From NCBI RefSeq assembly GCF_001949145.1, contig NW_019091387.1, positions 1,798,122 through 1,862,121 of the forward strand: a stretch of DNA of 64,000 bases, read 5' to 3'. Shown one piece after another: positions 23,417 through 34,423 of this stretch (its first letter is position 1; each line of letters opens with the position of its first letter). Position numbers and translations under genes: made by a program. The notes under the pieces are model-generated. The model was not told the origin of the DNA. It ran no database searches and worked only from the letters and a program-made list of their open reading frames with translations. The DNA comes from Acanthaster planci. Its lineage: Eukaryota; Echinodermata; Asteroidea; Valvatida; Acanthasteridae.

Positions 23417-23467
23417 AAATTCGTTGCCCTTCTCGCTTTCTGTCTTTTTGCGGAATATCTCCTCCAT
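23417..23467 (-). CDS. MICU2/MICU3-type calcium uptake protein, small exon after the first EF-hand
   Basis: This 51-nt, phase 0/0 exon encodes MEEIFRKKTESEKGNEF. It continues directly from the EF-hand exon at 29395-29477, giving a joined REFLL/MEEIFRKK that parallels the MICU3-type 'KEFLVLQEIFRKK'. The acceptor is CTGTCCCTGTAG and the donor is GAATTT/GTGAGT, a strong consensus. The methionine is an internal residue. The intron before it is 5.9 kb and contains the first DIRS element. The exon after it was not found. Confidence 0.85.
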
Positions 23468-24984
23468 CTACAGGGACAGAAATAAGTATGCCAGAATATT
23501 TCTCTCAATTGCACAAACAAATGACTGCAACTCCTAGTGGTGGGATTTAATTCAAATGTCTCTTTTTAATATTGTGGCCCCCCTCTAGAACTCCGTATCT
23601 TGCTTTGAAACTAGAGGGCATGAAGATGTGTCCCAAAGGTAAATTAATATTAGGAAACAATGGTTATAAGGACTAACAGAAGTGTGTCCAGTTCCAAACC
23701 ACTTAATTCAAGCATGGAGGAAGGATACAGAAGGAGTTTGAACTGCCTGGGCTATAACATCTGGCCAATTAAAGCTTTCTGGCATACCCAGTATGTCCAT
23801 AACCAGAGCTCAGTGAATGCTTGCTACGCACCACCTGTTTCACAACCATAAGCCCCCTTTGTACCCCATGATCATTGCCGCAATTTTTCACTGGTAATCT
23901 ACATCCTTAAAACGTTGTGCACTGCAGTATAGGAAGTTGAATATTCATGCCATCGTTGGTGCTTGATATGATCCGACAATATCATCAAATTTAGTGCTTG
24001 CGTAGTTGCTTTTACGAGGCTGTGTACCCGAAGTGTTCATGTGCAGTTGTTGCCCTTATCGAACGCTTTCTTCTGGACTTCTTTTTGGAATAAATTTGTG
24101 AGATTTTGTGTTTTGTTTGAATAATTTTTATTATGGCATTTGCACAAAGGCGTATTTTATGAGATTTCATGATCACTCCCTGGGATGAAATAGCACATTA
24201 TGTTCCTAATGAACTGAGCTTTCCAGAAGTAGCGAAGGTTTTGATGGCCCGTCTTAGCCAAATTCGTACCTAGTCTTTGAACACTGATGTATTGGACGGA
24301 GGAGACTAGAATTACAAACTTTGCATGGATAATGAAACAGTGTGTCCAAATTTAAAAAGTTTATTTATGATGGCAAAAGCAGGTCTAATATCAGGAATTT
24401 TTCTCTCTCTGTTTCCTGGTCACATCTATAGTTTGTATTTAATTGCAAGCAAAAAATTACAAGTATTGCCAGGATATTACTGGCCCCGCTTGTCTGGCTA
24501 AGATGCAGGCAGCAATTAGGAATTTTTGGAATGTTTTCTATTATTCGTCAGACGCAGCGGGGACCATCATTGGACGCTTTGAAGTGCGTGAGCTACAACT
24601 CCGTCCGTGTCTTTCCTCCATGATTCTAGTAGGATCAAACTAACACAATTTCAATTGTTAATAATACTACTAATAATAATAACAATATTTGTTCATTCAG
24701 GAAGGGATTGTTTGTTCATTCAGGAAGGGACTAGACTGATGCATCTCTTGATGCAACTCAAGTTTTAATAAAATCACCAGACAGCATAGTTGTACTGCAG
24801 GGCAGTGATTGTAGGCTTTTAAGCAATAACCTGACCAAAAACTGTTGCTTAAAATATTCAAAATATTCAACTAGAATATCACTTTTTAATCAATTTTTTT
24901 GGGGGTGGCGTTTCATTAGCATATACCTCTCCCACAAGTACATGGGTCAGCTCAGAGAGAGAGTATCTACTCAAATTACCAACA
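23468..24984. other. Intronic interval before the first DIRS element
   Basis: No gene supported. It contains a 23-bp direct duplication (TTTGTTCATTCAGGAAGGGA at about 24689-24731) next to a short AATAATA run, and a small inverted pair CCCTCTAG/CTAGAGGG near 23582-23617. Confidence 0.5.
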
Positions 24985-24988
24985 TTTG

Positions 24989-25075
24989 CATATTTCCCTA
25001 GTTTTATGCCATTCACTAAAATCTTGATCAAGTGTTAGTACATGTATGTCCTCATCTACCACAATGCAGTGCACA
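24989..25075 (-). repeat. 3' inverted terminal repeat of DIRS copy 1
   Basis: ATATTTCCCTAG...TTATGCCATTCACTAAAATC TTGATCAAG pairs with the complement of 29032-29112, with small gaps. Both ends encode the same accidental peptide, DQDFSEWH, one on each strand, which makes the inversion easy to see. Confidence 0.8.
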
Positions 25076-25203
25076 GCTGTGTTCATCTTTTTTTCAATAG
25101 TGTCCTGGTGTTGGAGCCAAAAAGTGGGGAGGATAGGTGGGAAACAGGTCATTTTGGGACGCATTCTCTAACAGACTCAACCCACGTACTTGTGGGGGAG
25201 AAG

Positions 25204-25236
25204 TCTACAACATTCAACCTACCCAAATGACCTACA
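25204..25236 (-). repeat. Internal complementary region (ICR) of DIRS copy 1
   Basis: ACATTCAACCTACCCAAATG ACCTACAT is the reverse complement, with one mismatch in the core, of the extreme 5' edge of the element at 29116-29150. It lies just inside the 3' ITR, where DIRS elements carry the ICR thought to help circularise the cDNA. Confidence 0.7.
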
Positions 25237-25479
25237 TATTTGCAGAGCAACACCGAGCCGGGGGGATGGTGAGGACACACAATTCCTTAAACACAAAATT
25301 AAGTTACTCTACACAAAACTTAAGATGCAAGATACTTGTGAGTGTTGAACATAAGTGTTAATATCAGTGTAACACTCCCCACACTTCATGTCAGAATGAG
25401 CTGTTGGCCATCCATCTTCATGTGGGGTGTTTGTGATTCAAATGTCAGGATCGCCTTGCCACAGGCATACTTCTCTTAC

Positions 25480-26380
25480 AAAATGTCGGTCAAGGAGCAG
25501 GATGTGAATGTAGAGGACGACTTCTAGCAGGCTGCTTTACAAATGTCTGATAGTGGTACACCTTGAACGTAGGCCCAAGATGTGGATACCACCCTGACAT
25601 TGTGCTCTAATATGACATCCAATATTGGTAGTTGGGCATTGTATTCCGATGCCAATGAGGTCTTTGTGCGGTCAGTCCAGCAAGCCGAATATTATGCTGA
25701 CCACTCTGATGTAAAGGGTTCATCCCGTTGGTCAAACTGTCCCCATGAGAGTAGGTCCATCAGTGTATTAGTGGTGCCTGCAATGGGTGTGGCTTGTAGG
25801 TTGATTGTGTGTTCCATAGTCCAGTGGAGCAGCTGCCACTTCACGAAGGCAAAGATAAGGGGATTTTGTACTGCCTTGGTGGCAGACGTATGAAACCACT
25901 GTCACATTGTCTGATCGTATCATCACATACTTGCTCTCCATGGTTGTTTAGAAATGATGTAGGGCCACAAAGATTGCCTGTAGCTCCACATTATTGATTT
26001 GCGATCCTGGGTGTTGGGGCGTCACCCTTGGAAGGGTAGTACAGAGGCTCCCCAGCCGAGGGTCGGTGCGTCAGTAGTGATCATAACCTTAGGTTAATAA
26101 GAAGGGAAGACCTGTTTTGAGATGCTCTCTTACCAACCACAACATGATGTGTGGATGGACAGTTAGGGCGATGGGAATCTGGAGTTGTAATGTCTTGTGC
26201 ATAGGTGACACCATGGGTCTCCCACACTGGTCATCAAGCCAGTGGGTGAGGTTGAGAGGCTGAAGGGAAGGGTAGAAAATTTAAAGTTTTGTCTTTTGTA
26301 CATGAACCATACAAATCTGCAGTCCTCCAGGTGCATAGAAAGTGAAGATAAGCATCTTTCAGGTGTACTGGTAATGCTCA
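25480..26380 (-). pseudogene. DIRS copy 1: RT, RNase H and tyrosine recombinase remnants
   Basis: The RT remnant reads HLEDCRFVWFMYKRQNFKF then STLPFSLSTSP (26340-26220), the DIRS 'H...RFxxFxYxxxxFxFxxLPFGLSxAP' block. RNase H follows as TTDAPTLGWGAS (about 26080), then after a frameshift NVELQAIFVALHHF and SDNVTVVSYVCHQGSTKS (about 25990-25860). The recombinase end reads VVSTSWAYVQGVPLSDICKA (about 25585-25525), then AC-stop-KSSSTFTSCS. The stop replaces the usual Trp, and the expected catalytic Tyr after FTSC is Ser. Most of the recombinase domain is deleted between RNase H and this end, so the copy cannot integrate. Confidence 0.8.
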
Positions 26381-26459
26381 TGTAGGTATGGGGAGCAATA
26401 ATATCACCGCGGGAAGTGTTTCCATGTGGACTCTTCTTGGCAATTTGAACTTTCTTCAG

Positions 26460-26495
26460 AGTGAGGAAAAAGGTTCACACACACACACAAAACGG
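26460..26495. repeat. Short CA microsatellite
   Basis: A CACACACACACACA run near 26476-26490, inside DIRS copy 1. Confidence 0.7.
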
Positions 26496-26639
26496 TGTTC
26501 CTCATACCGTGTGGAACTGGGTAGGATTGCTTTCTTTTGTAGTAGTGCCTCTATTAGAGACTCCAAAGTTTGATGTTTGATTTGTTGTGAGAGATCGAAA
26601 TCAGCCTCAATAGTATGTTGGTCGGAAGGGTGCTTGTGA

Positions 26640-28760
26640 ACTCACTGTGAGCTATCCATCTGGGAGTGTTGTAAGCACCCATTTGTCTGAGGCGATCTCT
26701 TCCATAGAACCCTACTAATCACTGCAAGTGACTGCCAATCGGTTCCAAACTGGAAGCTGCTTGGGAACTGGAATAATAACCGACCTCCCCAGGATGGGAA
26801 GTGCACACTGGTTGTCACCTCATCCTGGGTGGTTACAACGTCTTGTTGAGGGGAAGTTGTGGTTATCTTGTCTTTGTCATGGTCTGCTGGCCAGCTCCGG
26901 GTGTGATGGGGTACTGGCTTGTGACTGTCTTTGCTGCTTACACTCCTGTCTTGGCAGAGGAGCTTGCCAAAAAAAAAGCGTCTGAGTTGTATCAATTTGC
27001 TTGACCTTTGACTCCAACTATTCAAGGAAATGCCCCGCAAAATAAATCTTTCCTAAATAAGGGGAGATTTTGCAATTTATAGTTCACTCCTTGTTATGGA
27101 ATTTGCATGGTGTCAGTGGCATTTACCCTATGAGCAGAAGCGGTGAAGAGGGAAATGTGAATAATCTGTTTGAGGATGGTGAGAAGTGTCACATCCAAGC
27201 ATCTGAGGTATATAGCAGCTAAGTCTGGTGAGATGGTGGAACCCTCTTCATATGCACAGGCCAGGAATTCTAACAGCAGGAGCATACAGGGGCAGCATCA
27301 AATGTTGAAGGGAGCAGCCTTGTCAAGTCCTTCAGTGTGTTTTCCATAGTATGTCTATTCTTATCAGGGCAAATAGCCTTGGAAGATCTAGCCTTATCAG
27401 TTGAAAGTTTGTCTCTGGCCGCACCTGGGATTTCCGGAACTGACCAGTAGTTTTCAAAATGCAGAAATTGGAAGAAGGCTAAGGATCTGTGCTGAAATGG
27501 CTGTCATTTTTTGGTCTTCGCCAGTCTTTTCACTGCCTAGATGCTGGAGTGGTCAAGAAGGAGTTCCAGAAAACCTGACACAGATGTACCAGAACTGATT
27601 GGAGTGACATTTGAAGGACAGTCAATCACATCTTCTTGTAAGGGATTTGTTTGGGAAAGCCCAGTACCTGAACCATATTCCTTTGAAGATGGCAACAAGA
27701 AAGCCCATGATGTTAAAGGTTTGCCCTCATCAGATAAGTCCAGAGCATCGGATCTATGCAAATCTTGAAACTGATCCAGATCATGGTCGTTGTGGTGTAA
27801 TGTTTTGCCAACTGAAGGTTTGCTGATGAAGAAGAGTCCCTTTGGCACCTCCCATTCTAGGCTGCTGCAGTTAGTTGTAAGTTCGGAAGGAGATGCAAAT
27901 ATTGAAGTGGATCTGGATAGGTAGCCGCCAGCAGTCTTCAGAACTAGTTGGTGAACCAGTGTCTCAGAGGTTGACTAAAAGGCTTCCATGACAGTGGGGG
28001 ATGGATCGTCCTTCCTGGCATTTATATTGCTGGAAAGGTCCAAAGAGGTTGCCAAATGTTTGCGCTTGTGTTTCCTCTCCGTTGACGGTGAGGATGTCCA
28101 TGGAGTTAGGGGATCCTATAGGACTAGGATTATTGGTGAAAAACCTAGTCACTGGCACGCACTGGATTGTGTAGACGGTGGGAATGGCGGAGGTGGCCAG
28201 AAGCCCTGGCAGTGTAGTAGTCCGAAGGGCTCCAAGGGCCTGTCTGTGGGCTAACATGGTAATGTGGTGGGCCTGTGTGTAGCCAGCATCGTTGATGGGG
28301 CAGTCATGGGTTGTTTGGTTGCTGAACCTCCATGGCTGGTGGTTGATGGGGTCAACAGGGAAGGAGAGACAGCCTCACCCTGCTAGCCCTTGTGAGTCAT
28401 GGGCAGTGTAAGTGGTCAGACTGCCCTTAAGTCCCTGAAGTCCCCTTTGGAGTCTCTGGCTGTCTGTCTTTGTTCTTCTGGTTCAAAGGGATAGCAGGAA
28501 TGGAATTTCTGATAATGCCAAACGACCGACCGCTTTTCACATTGCATTAAGCTGTTGGCCCCCAACTTACCTCTGTCATGCCCCTCCACTGGTGGGCACA
28601 AGATTATCTGGTGTTATCCAAAGATAGATAATGCCTTGCAGCATTATACAATCTCTTGTGTTATCTCTGGTGACTGGGCTTGCCTCTGTTAAATTGGGGG
28701 AGATCAAGAAATGCAACCAGAGCAAATCACCGTCCCATCTCAAGCGGACCAACCTCAAAG
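26640..28760 (-). pseudogene. DIRS copy 1: gag-like region and start of pol
   Basis: Several broken frames. 27285-27094 contains TILKQIIHISLFTASAHRVN then TDTMQIP, matching the copy-2 frame at 35605-35345 (IFEQFVRISILSTSACRSN then LDAMNIP). This shared block is how the gag-like region was recognised. 27040-26640 ends in SWGGRLLFQF followed by W at a suitable distance, resembling the 'VGGRLxxFxxxW' entry to the DIRS RT. Frames at 28257-27964 and 27848-27537 fill the rest but are poorly conserved. Non-functional. Confidence 0.65.
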
Positions 28761-29031
28761 ACTTGGTCTGATATAGGGGAAGGGGCAGAAGATACGTACC
28801 TTATAGTAGCTATGGTAAACAATGAAATCTAATAATGATAAGGAGAAAAACAAAACATACAAACTTTACATGAAAACACATCCTTACCAAGAAAATGGTG
28901 AAATACAAGGAAATGGCTTTATTTACTAATGACACAACTGATCAAAGATTCACACAAAACTGGTGTAGGGAACAGGGAATTCAAGAAATTAGGAGATGTC
29001 GAAAAAATGCATCAAACCATGGCGGCTGAGC

Positions 29032-29155
29032 CATGGTGCACTACGGTAGATGGGGTTGCACCAACAGTCGATCAAGATTTTAGTGAATGGCATAATCGAA
29101 TTAGGCAAATATGAAATGTAGGTCACTTGGGTAGGTTGAATGTAGTTGACTCAAA
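29032..29155 (-). repeat. 5' inverted terminal repeat of DIRS copy 1
   Basis: The complement of this segment matches 24989-25075 (the 3' ITR), and its outermost 35 bases match the ICR at 25204-25236. The element's 5' edge on the minus strand is therefore near 29155. Confidence 0.75.
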
Positions 29156-29394
29156 TATCATTCTGTCACCAAAGGACAGTGTAGTCCTGTTTCTTTTTAT
29201 GTAAATGGACCAATTTCAAGAATGCTGTATTTTTCTATTCCCTTTCAGTGGGATCATTCATTAATAATGCCTGTGGTAAGTTATAATTTAAAACATGAGC
29301 ATTCAATGGGCTATCCTGAGTGTCTACTTTGGAGGTGCCATATTGTCAAAAGGTAGAAATGGGAAGCCAACAGTATTTCAAATTAAAATGTTAC

Positions 29395-29477
29395 CAGAAG
29401 AAATTCTCTGCGGTCTATTTTCTTGTTTCCATCTCGATCAAACATCTTGAATGCAACTTCATAACCTGCCTTGGGTT
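29395..29477 (-). CDS. MICU2/MICU3-type calcium uptake protein, first EF-hand exon
   Basis: An 83-nt exon (enters in phase 1, leaves in phase 0) encoding, after the split lysine, PKAGYEVAFKMFDRDGNKKI then DRREFLL. The EF-hand loop is D-R-D-G-N-K-K-I-D-R-R-E, with calcium ligands at loop positions 1, 3, 5, 9 and 12. Position 6 is Lys rather than the usual Gly, as also occurs in MICU2/3 proteins (non-Gly) but not in MICU1. The acceptor is GTTTTTCAG and the donor is CTTCTG/GTAACA. Joined upstream to the 40323-40370 exon it gives ILTKPKAGYEVAFKMFD. The protein would gate the mitochondrial calcium uniporter by calcium sensing in the intermembrane space. Confidence 0.93.
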
Positions 29478-29479
29478 CT

Positions 29480-32365
29480 GAAAAACAAAACATGATTATT
29501 TGACCATTTAACTGGGCAGTACCACCATTGTACACATAACCTGAACACTACTACAGGCATTAAAACTAAAGGCTACATGATTTCAATTTATTTAGATTAT
29601 GGTAAGGGGTGGCTGTCAGGGTTCCTGTGGGGGTGTGCTGTCTGTAAAATAGACTCACACTCCAGAGCACTATGAAGAGGGCACTCAATTTTTTGGGGGG
29701 GAGGGGGTTTGCAGAGTATATGTAGGTGGGTGGGATGGTGAATCTACCATTTGCCAAGGACTAACTGCACACCGAGTCTGGGCTGTGCTTCTGCTAATTT
29801 ATTGTCTGGGGTCCAGGAACCAGCCTGTGAAAATTGGGCAGGCACTCATTATTTCCATCTTGCAATAAGCTAAATTAAAAAGAGACTCACAATTCAAACA
29901 ACATTAGGAAGGACTGCAGATACACTTAATAAACATGATTCGATACAAACTAGAATTTAGACAAGTGTGTTTGCATAAACACAGTGTCTAAACTGTTTGT
30001 TTGTATGTTCAGGCCCTTTTTGGCCTAGTTGTGCTGGCGGGGTTCGTTGTGTAAATGTCTATTTTATCTATAACAGTATTATAATATAATTTGAATATTT
30101 TAATTTTCCTACACATTCTGGATTTTGAATGCTTTTTATGATCATGTACATGAAACGCAATTCAGACTTTGGCTGCAATGTTTCTATTTTAAAATAATAT
30201 AATAATAATAATAATAATATACTGGGCATCAAGGAAGAAACACAAATATCCAGGCCTACCACAGCCACTAGCTGAGCAAACCTACCTTCAAACAAGGGGC
30301 AACTCTGTCCATTGCACCCAGTATTTTATGTAGGCCCAGTCGCAGTTCCACCTCAACGGATGGAGAACTGCCTAAAAGTCAAGAGCCTCCTCACCAAAGC
30401 AGCATAAGGTTTTCTACTAGTACACCCCAAAGTGATGTAACAAATGTAACAAATTCCATTTGTGTTAGTTCAAATAAGTTAGATGCAATGTTGAGCATGC
30501 CTGAGACTACATGCACAATGCACTTGTAAATTGTTTCCTAAACACTTGTGTCATTAGAAATTATCCCTTGTTATTGCATTGGAAACATAAATAATTTATT
30601 ATCATTACAGATTTCTGGAAGCACACCATTTTATGGAAAAAGATTATCAATCTACATAGCCTGCCGGCTTTCAAGTTTTTCATTTTTTATGGAAGTGACT
30701 GCGAGTTCTAAAATGCACATTTGACAAGAAAGGAACTAATAATGTATGTACCTTTATTTTCATGCCACGAGAAACGTATTAAAGAAATATTTATTTCCTT
30801 AAAGTCCAAAAAATTTTTCTGACAATGAACTATTATAGTTTTCTCGATCTTTCAACAGTTAATTCCATCAAAACTTGGACTGCTCGCACAGCGTACTGCA
30901 CCGCTTGTGCTTGTTCATGAAATCGCTGGTGAACATGCCTAAGCTACATTCTTCCCGCTACCAGCTTCAACACGTGGCCGTTAGTCTTGTTCCAAGGTGG
31001 AGATGGAAAATTTTGAGTACTGCTCATTTGACCTTCAATTCACTCAACAGGTTGAACAGAACCTCTTTCCTTTATGGCAGAAATGAAGGATGAAAAGTAG
31101 TCAACGATTTGTGTTTGGCAGAGTGAATGACGGTAATTATAGTGCATATCTCACTGACCCGAACACGAGGCATCTGCAAAAAAATGCTTGCAGTCAGCCC
31201 ACAGCCACATGTCCGTGCACCAACAGAGAGTGGTCGATGCATGCAAGACTATTAGAAACATGCATGAACACCGATCTCCATCCGGGCCGATGCCATTGCT
31301 GATCTTGCCAGCTTTTCTTTCTTATGAATGGTTTAAGTTTAGTCGGCAAACCCTGGAAATGTTTCACTTAAATAACTTTAGATCGCTGATTTTATTGGAG
31401 ATTTCATTTACACTGCCAAGGTTTGCGGAATTTGGGGAATTTTCCAAATTTGGCATCACAGGCATTTTCAAATGCTTCAACAATTACATGCATTTCAAGT
31501 TTTTCATGGCAAAGGAAGAATTAATGTCTGGTTAAGGGCTGCACTGTTTAGGTTTTCTTAGGTTCTGAGTATATTTTTGTAATATGTGACAAAGTAAGCC
31601 TACCTTTTCCACAACAGTTTGCTTCGATCTTAAAGATTAAAACGTGATGTTGGTCTAGACTAACGGACGATTTTTTTTGGAAGAAATAAACACTCCAAGG
31701 AATAAGTTTCTAATTGGTGTCAATCCTTCAGATGTTACAATTGAGTTTCCAATAAGAAATAGAGGGTAATCAGCGACAAGAAATTCCATGGCGTGTGGGA
31801 AAAACTCCAAATCTCCGATGTAGTTTTCATCGCTCACAATGTAGCACCCAAAATGCTCAGCATGTTAAGGAGTCACAATTGGCAGGAAGCCAACAGTGGG
31901 CCATCAGTGTGCTGCAGACAAATGGGTCGGATTACTGCATGGTGCTGCTATGATTTTGCAAAGCATTTCTTCAAAAATCGACAGATCATGTTAGACAGTA
32001 GTCTTTTGGAATCGCTGGACTGTTCCTGGAATTGGATCTCAAGGTTATGGAAACAGCGGCGGCGTGGATTTAATTCCTCAAAAAAGTGGAATTGCGACTC
32101 CGATTCCAAATTTGATTCTAAATCCAATTCAAGCATGGATTCGCCCAAACCTAGCTGTGATGTTAATGTGTGTATGTCATCATTTGTAATTTTTAATTCA
32201 TTTATTTTCTTAACATTTTTATATTTGTGTAATGTTGTTAGAGTGTCATTTTAAAACCTTTTTTTTAAAAACTAACTTGGTACAATCTGTCATTTTTTAC
32301 TGTAACATACATGTAATTTGGCCATCAGGCCACAAGATGCATGAAATAAATAAAACTTAACCTAA
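29480..32365. other. Intronic interval with microsatellite and a possible retroposon tail
   Basis: No gene supported. It holds an AATAATAATAAT run at about 30193-30220. It ends in a stretch resembling a LINE/SINE 3' end (GGCCATCAGGCCACAAGATG CATGAAATAAATAAA, 32321-32355), immediately before DIRS sequence. A Ser/Asp/Lys-rich frame at 32085-32150 comes from a degenerate 12-bp repeat (GATTCCAAATTT-like units). Confidence 0.5.
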
Positions 32366-32370
32366 CATGC

Positions 32371-32990
32371 ATACAGGGCATTGGAGACCTTGTTGTTAGG
32401 CTCTGTCAAACTTCATGAGGGTGAGCTTGAAGTTAGCCTTCTCCTTGTCTATGAGGGGGATTTTCCTGGCCAGTTTACTAGTGTCTGAAGTCAGCTTATC
32501 TTTGGTAGCAACAGGCATCTCTTGGGTGGAGAGGGAGTTCTCGAAGTCCTCCCGGGAAAATTGGAATTAGGCTGCTGCTCTGGGGGTATATGATCACTGT
32601 CACTTCATGTCAGCAAGTACTTCAACATAGGGATGCATGAATGGTCCAGCGATAGCTCTGGAAAAAGTGAAGTCGAGGTCTCCAGTCTGGTGGGGTGGCA
32701 CTTGAAGATGTATGGTGAAGTCTTTGTTGGTGTTGAAGCAAAAGGCAGGCCCAGAACCTGGATCATGTCTCTCTGGAGTAGACGGAGATGTGCTGTTGAA
32801 GGTATAAGGCTGGCTCTGGAGCTGATGTCTTTGTTCTCAGCTGATGCATCCTGTTCAGTTTGTGGATGGTCCATGGTGCGTGTGGCATCATGCCTGACAT
32901 CATGCCCAGGATCCAGGTCGTGGTGGGGACTGTGCCCATGTCCATGACCCATGAAGGAGGGTCCCATGAAGGAATTAGTCTCTTAGTTGG
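32371..32990 (-). pseudogene. DIRS gag fragment of a third copy
   Basis: The minus-strand frame 32967-32605 contains HLRLLQRDMIQVLGLPF and then KCHPTRLETSTSLFPELSLD. This parallels LCLLQKDMIHILGLP and KRHPARLEASTVIFPELPRV in copy 2 (36349-35813). Homology continues, frameshifted, through the CGGGAGGACTTCGAGAACTC region (about 32555) to about 32380. It abuts the recombinase remnant of copy 2 without a recognisable boundary repeat, so it comes from a separate, rearranged DIRS copy. Confidence 0.8.
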
Positions 32991-33420
32991 GGGACGCTCA
33001 AGAAACATCCCCCGCAGTAAATGTTAAGAAAAGTATTGTTGGATACAGTCAAACCATCTTGGAAGCCATCGTGTATAGCCGCAGTGGCTGAACGGTAGTT
33101 ACGGATAGCTGAAACCTGGAGATCTGACTTAAACAGGTGCATGCAGAAGTCAGCCATAGAGGTCACAGAAACTTCAGTTGAAGAAAAACCTCGCTCTGAA
33201 CACCACAGAGTAAAATGTCCTAATCTGGAGTCATAGATGCTGTGTATAGACTGGCGTTGACTCTTCGAGGCCATTTCGGCAGCTTCATCAGAAAGTCCTG
33301 CTGATCTGAAGGACTGTTTGACAATAGCCAATAGGTCAGGTGTAGTGACCTCAGATGAGGGTGAAACACACCTGACTTCGGCTGATGTAGCAGATCCGGT
33401 CTGTCAGGAAGGATCACTGG
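32991..33420 (-). pseudogene. DIRS copy 2: tyrosine recombinase, N-terminal core-binding part
   Basis: The frame at 33331-32975 reads KQSFRSAGLSDEAAEMASKS, SIHSIYDSRLGHFTLWCSER and then SAIRNYRSATAAIHDGF, the N-terminal SAM-like DNA-binding half of DIRS/Ngaro tyrosine recombinases. It stops after FLNIYCGGCF, before the catalytic R...HxxR...Y half. The next bases belong to a different gag fragment. The recombinase therefore has no active site. Confidence 0.85.
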
Positions 33421-33436
33421 TAACCGGACGAGCAGT

Positions 33437-34200
33437 CTAGTCAGACATGGGAACCATGGCTCGCGTGGCCAGAAGGGGGTGATGAGAAGGACACGGCAGC
33501 GTTCCCTTTAGATCTTGGAGAGAACTGCTGGTATTAGGGATATTGGAGGGAAAGTGTAGGCCAACATCCCTTCCCAATTGACTTGAAGAACATTCATTAC
33601 CCAGGCTTGTGGGTGGTAAAAACTGGTGCAGAACACTGGCAGTTGCGCATTCTCCACTGAGGCGAAAAGATCGATGTTTGGTTTTTCTACTTCGGTGAAG
33701 ATCTGTTCGACTACATTGGTGTGCAAAGTCCAATCTGTGGGACGTACCTTTCACTGAGAGAGAGCATCTGCTATGGAGTTGTGGACACCAGGAATGTGAG
33801 TCGCCTGGAGATCGATGCCATAATCCTGGGCCCAAAGGAATATCTGTCTCGTCAGGAGGCATAAGCGGGGAGAAGGTGTGCCTCCCTGGCGATTGATGTA
33901 TCACACAACTGTGGAGTTGTCCGAGCGGATGAGGACTCATTTGCTTACGATGCTTCGGCAGAAAGCTTTAAGTGCAGTGAATATGGCCTGAAGTTCCAGG
34001 ATATTGATGTGACTCCCTTGGAGCTGGAGGTCCCATGTTCCCGATGCTTGAAGCAGCGGTAAGGAGGCTTCCCAGCCCAGAAGAGAAGCGTCCGATGTTA
34101 TGTCAGTTACTTCTGGGTTCACCTTGGGGAAGGGCACTCAGAGAGAGAGGTGCTCCTTCACTAACCACAACTGAAGATGGGGTCAGATAAGTCTGATATG
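33437..34200 (-). pseudogene. DIRS copy 2: RNase H domain and pol linker
   Basis: From 34110: ITSDASLLGWEASLP, then INILELQAIFTALKAF, then after a stop at about 33938 SDNSTVV, stop, YINRQGGTPSPRLC, and finally HIPGVHNSIADALSQ. These are the four acidic RNase H positions (D in SDAS, E in LELQ, D in SDN, D in ADAL) in DIRS spacing. Stops follow SIVSK, TVV and ALSQ. The downstream frame at 33726-33508 (VEKPNIDLFASVENAQLPVF) is the usual DIRS link to the recombinase. Confidence 0.85.
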
Positions 34201-34423
34201 GGGACCTGGAGATTGATTGAGTCCCATTTAGGCCTGTAGAGTGCTAAGAAATGAAGTTGTAGGGGCGCATGTACAGCCTGCAGAGGGGAATGAGATCCAC
34301 CATGCTGGCTATCTAGCCAACGAGACGAAGCAAGGCGAGGGCCGGAGCAGACTACTCGGTAGAGAAGACTTTCACGTAGTTGAAAAGATTGTCGGTGTGT
34401 TCAGTCGTCGGTGAGATTATGCC

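Larger units (their letters stand above)
24985..29155 (-). mobile_element. Degenerate DIRS-type tyrosine-recombinase retrotransposon (copy 1)
   Basis: On the minus strand the order is gag-like region (about 28250-27090), RT start (about 27040-26640), RT core (26380-26160), RNase H (26090-25850) and tyrosine-recombinase end (25600-25480), the order typical of DIRS elements. The termini are inverted repeats: 24989-25075 is complementary to 29032-29112 (shared core TTTTAGTGAATGGCATAA). A third segment at 25204-25236 is complementary to the outer edge at 29116-29150, which matches the internal complementary region of DIRS elements. Every coding block has stops, frameshifts or deletions. It lies in the sense direction inside a MICU intron. 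Confidence 0.85.

Noticed and set aside
31793-32254. 153-codon plus-strand ORF
   Set aside because: Arises partly from a degenerate 12-bp repeat and runs into a retroposon-like tail; no recognisable domain.
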